From Spirodela intermedia (Eukaryota > Streptophyta > Magnoliopsida > Alismatales > Araceae), in contig LR746272.1 of the NCBI GenBank assembly GCA_902729315.2, forward strand, positions 682,001 to 746,000: a stretch of DNA of 64,000 nt. Reading direction: 5' to 3'. How positions within the stretch are numbered: position 1 is the first letter of the stretch; each line of letters starts with the position of its first letter. Below, in pieces: positions 59,760 to 64,000 of the stretch. Made by a program: the position numbers and the translations under genes. The notes under the pieces are model-generated. The model saw only the letters and a list, made by a program, of their open reading frames with translations. It was not told the origin of the DNA and made no database searches.

Positions 59760-60000
59760 ATGCCAGGCCTAAATAGACAGGCGCCCTAATTTCCTCATGA
59801 AACCACCGCCGCCTGAACAGCCAGAACCGAAGCCCTGAGCCCACAGATGGAGCGTCGGCGGCCCGGATTCTGGGCAAACTCCTACCGCCGTAGTGGTATT
59901 CCGTAAGATATACACAGCCACAGGAGACATTACAAACGGCCGTGGAAGGAGTGGCAAGTAAATCTAGGAGACGATATCTACATGGGGAATAAGTATATAC
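59760..60000 (-). repeat. Single unit of the 200 bp repeat, at the myosin 3' end
   Basis: Parallel to the units at 19.3-20.3 kb (TAATTTCCTCATGAAACCAC, CACAGCCACAGGAGACATT, GACGATATCTACATGGGG). It lies within 24-260 bp of the myosin stop codon, so it is probably 3' UTR or terminator-region DNA. This copy is likely the source of the tandem array. Confidence 0.75.
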
Positions 60001-60023
60001 CGGAAATGCCGTCGTCGGGCCGA

Positions 60024-63000
60024 CTACGGGGCGGGCAGCTGGAGCCGCTTGGCCAGGAGCTGCCCCGAGGGGAGCTCGCGCAGGAGAGGCGGCAGCTCGA
60101 CGTCCGCCGCATCGACCGCCGGAATCGCCTTCGATATGTCCTCGGTGGAGAACGGGATGCTGCAGGAAGAGAGAGCGAGTGAGGAAGGAGACGAGATGCT
60201 CGCAAAAGGAGAAGAAGAAGAAGAAGAAGAAGAAGAAGAAGAAGAATACCTCATGTCCTCGTCCAAGAGGAACGAATTGGAGGCGAGATCCAAGGATTCC
60301 TTGGTCACCAAGTCCCTCATCTGGGCCACCACCTGTGAAGGAATCATCTGAGAGTGACGGAACCGAGGGCGACGGGAGAAAGAAGGGGGAAAGGGGGGTT
60401 TAGCCTGAGGTCCAGGGGGAAACTTGCCTCGTTTGAGACGCTCTGCGTGTCGTACTTGTCGTCCCAGTACATGGTGCTTATGCGGTATATCTGCCGAACA
60501 GTCAGCGCCTGTCGACGACTCGAACAGATTAGGATTAGAAGGAGAAGAAGAAGAGACAGAGAGATCGAATCAAATCACTCGAATGGAGGCTTGGCAAGTA
60601 CCGGACAAAGATCCTGTCTGATCTCATCGAGAGACTTCTTCCGCTTCTGATGTATCACCTGGAACGTGATGACGGCGAAGGCAAGATGAAATGAAATGGC
60701 ATGCGGAACATCCAGATATCGACCCGGGTTTGGGATTGCGTACCAGGAAACCGACTGCTTGTCGGATATATTTCAACTCATGCCAGGAGGTCCCTGCGAA
60801 CTGTACGTAGAGACGAGATTCGTCAGCTGTTTGACCACCTTTGTCAACCATGCGGTGCATAAAGGAGAGGAGCACGTGATGCCCACCTCTTCCGTGGCAT
60901 TTCCGATCCATTTCTCCAGCTCGGCAAGCCCCGACTTCATGTACTCCCCATTTGAGAATGAGCAGCACTCACGGCGCAGCAGGAGACTGGAGACACGAGA
61001 AAGATTAAGTCAACGAACGGAGATGAAGGGTTCAGTCAACCGTGGCGTTTTTCTTTTGATCTTACAGTCAACCGACCTGTTGAAAAGCTGAACATTTATG
61101 AATGAAAAGACCTGGGTGGTGAGCTTGCGGATGAAGAATGAAGGTACCTGTCGATAAGAAATAAAAGGTTGGCGAGCATTCAAATAAATAAATAAACAAA
61201 TAAATAAATAAATGAACGGAATAGAGAGTACGATGAAACTGACATGATTCTGGCGTAATCGGGCCACGAACAAATCTAGCAAGTGAACGATGCTCTCCCA
61301 ATGACTGTACAGGAGCTGGTGAGCGGCGCCATTAGATGATCTCAACAGCCTGCCACTCAATGTCTTGGCACTTTTTGGGGCCTTCAAAATGCGATGTAAA
61401 CATTGAAGACGAGACAACGAGGATGAGCGCCAAAGAGGACAAATGAGCATTAAGATGCTGAGATATAATGAGCATTCTGCAGGAATATGTAAGAATGAAA
61501 ACACCGATTAGCGTCTGTGCATGGAAACCCCTCGCTCAAGAGTTGAGATTTTACTACCCGGGAGAAAATCCAGGCCAATTCGAAGGCCATTCTGGGCTTG
61601 ACCGCAAAAGAATTGAAATGTCACTGGGATAGTAAATTAGCGTCTGTGTATCGTCGTGTGATTGGCGACACTGGGATAGTAAATTAGACTTGAAACTATA
61701 GCAAATTAGGGAAATGGAACTCGTAGGATATGATGTCACAAGGGACAGCTTGGGGGGAGGTTTCTGTTCTTAGTCAGAATTTTCTGTGCGGTAAAAACTC
61801 AGCTCTCGCAGATCACAAAGAGAAAAACTGAATAACTAGGGTTTTCCAAAAGGAACTGAATAAGTATTCCACAGCAGGAGAGGTAGAAATACAAGCATGC
61901 TGGAGGTTATTACCAGCAGTTTTGAGAGGCATACAGACCGAAAGAAACAGCATAAGTGTCATAAACCCTTTAGACAGGTTCGCAATATTTCCAACAAGCC
62001 ATTTTTTCAGTAGAACACTAGGCAAGAACAGCTGAATCGGAAGATATCATCATAACCTCAAAAAAGGAAATAATTTACTTCTTGAATGTCTGCCCAGGCC
62101 ACAATTTTTGTGGAATCGAAATCATTGTTGGGGTTAGGGTTGCCCCTTTTCTCGTATTTTTTTTCTTTTCAACCATTTTTCTGTATTATTCTAGTCCAAT
62201 CATATGCACTGCATTTGTACTTCATTTCCATGTTCTTAAAATTTAAAAAATAAAAATAAAATTTGACTACCATTTACCTGAATGCAAAGTGTTAAAAGTG
62301 CGGATATCTCATTTTTAACTCCATCCCGAATGAATCCAAAAATTTTCTCCAGGGAAGCAGTCAGCTGTTGCTTAAATAATACAGCAGGGTATCGAGCCTC
62401 CAAAAGAGGGAAACTTTCTTCACAGTTCTTTAGACGATACTTCATGTCCTGATAATTTAGAATGATATTAGAAGGCAGCATTTCTGAAAACTAAAATGAC
62501 GGACGGAAAAGGGATTTTTTTTGGGATCATTCACGAATCTAAAATGGGAAGCACCTGCATTGCTCTTCCGGTCAAACCAGGAGAACCGGAAACAGCTCGA
62601 GCGGGGGACGTAAAGAACGTATCAAATCGAACATTCCTCTGCAAGAGGCAGAGAAGCCCTGAAGTATTGGACAGCCAGTACGGCAATACATCGCACTCAT
62701 CTCCAACCTGAAAATATACTAGCAACATAAGCACAGATACCACCAGTAAAATATTTCAAAGGAACCCACCAACCTTGTATGCGCAATGTAGAAAAAACAA
62801 GATGATGATAAAAGAAGAATTACTTGGGCATCAATTTAATGAATTCGCAACTAAGGACGAGATCAGGAAAATTTGAAGACTTCATGCACCTTGATAACAT
62901 CATTGATCCCTTCGATTATGCCATCAAAAACTGTTGTTATCTCTGCTTCAAAAGCACGTGTCTGGAGGAGAAATTTATATATGATGCAGGCAGCGAGAGG

Positions 63001-63773
63001 CTTGCCATCTTTAAACCCCATATCTTCTTTAATGCATCTTATAAGAAATTCATGATGACCCTACACGCAAGAACAGAAAAATAAAAAAACAAAGAAAAAC
63101 TCAGAAAGGAAATTAATATTGCCCAGAATCAAGTTCTAGTGCTCGAGTGATAATATCTTCAGTAAAAAAATAAGATCCATTTAGGATCAGCTTGATCAAG
63201 CGTGCTCAACATTTGCTCAGATAAAAAAGGAGAAGAGAACAACCTCCTGTCTGTCAATGGCCTTCGCTAACCGTTCTCTCTGATATGGGCTGCGAAGTCT
63301 TGTCGATACAGGAGTATCCTACAGAACAGGTGATGCAAATCAGATAAAACGAGCCCATGAAGAAAGCAAAAAGCGAGAGAAACTAAGTGAAATATAAACA
63401 GAACATCTCACAAACGTAGCCTGCAGTTCAGCACTGGAAGGTACGGGGTGTTGCTTCTGTTTTAAAAACCATGTCAATTTGTTAATAAAGTATGAAATGA
63501 TATTCTGAGCTAAAACTAGGTATCAAAATAAACAATATTAAAAAAGATAAAGACTTGAATTCAACAAAATCACAGGTCGCAAACTTGTGGAATGAAAAGA
63601 TGAAAGTAATATTGGAAAAAGGCCAAAAGAAAGTGACAGAATCAAGTACCAGTTTCGTCCATCATACCTTCGAAACTGATCGAGACAAAAGCTGATTCAC
63701 AGGAGTCAGACTCAGTGTTTTTTGTCTCAAAGTGGTGTTCTCTTCCACCATACTTGAAATCTTCTCAGTCATG
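60024..63773 (-). CDS. Myosin class XI heavy chain, C-terminal part (5' end off window)
   Basis: Actin-based organelle motor; the visible part encodes the end of the coiled coil and the whole cargo-binding globular (dilute) tail. Exons, 5' to 3': 63,773-63,668; 63,456-63,412; 63,318-63,244; 63,060-62,890; 62,707-62,555; 62,448-62,278; 61,381-61,244; 61,147-61,077; 60,986-60,887; 60,800-60,744; 60,658-60,602; 60,508-60,428; 60,332-60,250; 60,159-60,024. Joined phases agree and give about 480 open residues. Signatures: [64 protein letters not shown], ending QLPAP. All introns appear GT-AG except the one after 60,428, which has a GC donor. The largest intron is 61,382-62,277. It is the source of the relics in units B and C. 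Confidence 0.93.
60204..60246 (+). repeat. (GAA)n microsatellite in a myosin intron
   Basis: A GAA run of about 14 repeats lies inside the intron between the last two myosin exons (60,160-60,249). It creates Glu/Lys-rich shadow frames that are not genes. Confidence 0.9.
61382..62277 (-). other. Largest myosin intron
   Basis: No other gene or mobile element was recognised in it. The matching DNA in unit B (34,715-35,240) is colinear over its first half. There the second half and the next exon are lost and replaced by the LTR insertion. Confidence 0.7.
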
Positions 63774-64000
63774 CTAATTTCAGAAAGTGAACAAACAGTT
63801 AGAACAACCGCGACAGTGGTTTTTCGAGAGTATAACAAAATGGCAAACTTATTGAAATAAAAGAATCGACCAAGAGCAGTCAAAGGACGGAATATAATTC
63901 TCCTCTTCAGATCTTAATATTTGAAAAAATGACAGCATCTTCCAGGCCCACTGAAGACCGCAAAATGATCCTTTTAAAGCTAAACATCAAGTAGCATGTT
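63774..64000 (-). other. Myosin intron at the right edge
   Basis: Follows an AG acceptor before exon 63,773. The next upstream exon was not identified within the window. Confidence 0.5.

Noticed and set aside
60179-60403. Lys/Glu-rich frame as a small protein
   Set aside because: Produced by the intronic GAA microsatellite, antisense to the myosin gene.

Overview
The window looks like nuclear DNA of a flowering plant, most likely a monocot. Genes are split by short GT-AG introns, the P450 exons are very GC-rich with their most GC-rich part at the 5' end, and they sit in AT-rich DNA full of decayed LTR retrotransposons and microsatellites. There are no operons, CRISPR arrays or prokaryotic signals. 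The species cannot be named from the sequence alone.

The window is dominated by repeated segmental duplication of one ancestral block: a CYP71-clan cytochrome P450 gene next to the 3' (tail) end of a class XI myosin gene. Five P450 copies are present. Four are structurally intact two-exon genes (A, 14,830-16,425 minus; B, 31,632-33,238 minus; C, 43,435-45,041 plus; C', 47,361-48,967 minus). One is a pseudogene (D, 54,835-56,418 plus). A sixth survives only as a 3' stub near 29.5 kb. The functional myosin tail (14 exons, about 480 residues, minus strand) occupies 60,024-63,773 and continues off the right edge. Broken copies of it lie at 34.4-38.9 kb and at the outer ends of the palindrome, and the DNA just beyond its stop codon recurs as a five-unit tandem array at 19.3-20.3 kb.

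Layout: 1-14 kb holds retrotransposon debris (copia and gypsy relics) and AT-rich DNA. 14-20.4 kb is unit A: P450-A, a 5' leader array, a block shared with 57.7-60 kb, and the tandem array. 20.4-24.2 kb has two copies of an LTR-like element. 24.2-29.6 kb is a P450 3' remnant split by a 4.8 kb copia element. 29.6-38.9 kb is unit B: P450-B plus a myosin pseudogene that itself carries an LTR insertion. 39.3-40.1 kb is a gypsy gag relic. 40,865-51,537 is a nearly perfect palindrome: two 4,698 bp arms around a 1,277 bp spacer, each arm carrying one P450, its leader array, a solo-LTR-like element and a myosin fragment. 52-54.7 kb holds gypsy LTR relics. 54.8-60 kb is unit D, and 60-64 kb is the myosin tail.

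The most striking observations are: (i) the palindrome, in which two identical P450 genes face each other tail to tail and which could feed double-stranded RNA or be an assembly artefact; (ii) stepwise amplification (one, two, three copies) of a module made of 5' leader plus start codon plus membrane-anchor codons in front of the P450 genes; and (iii) a short satellite-like array built from myosin 3'-flanking DNA. The P450s are predicted ER-anchored monooxygenases; their substrate cannot be read from sequence.
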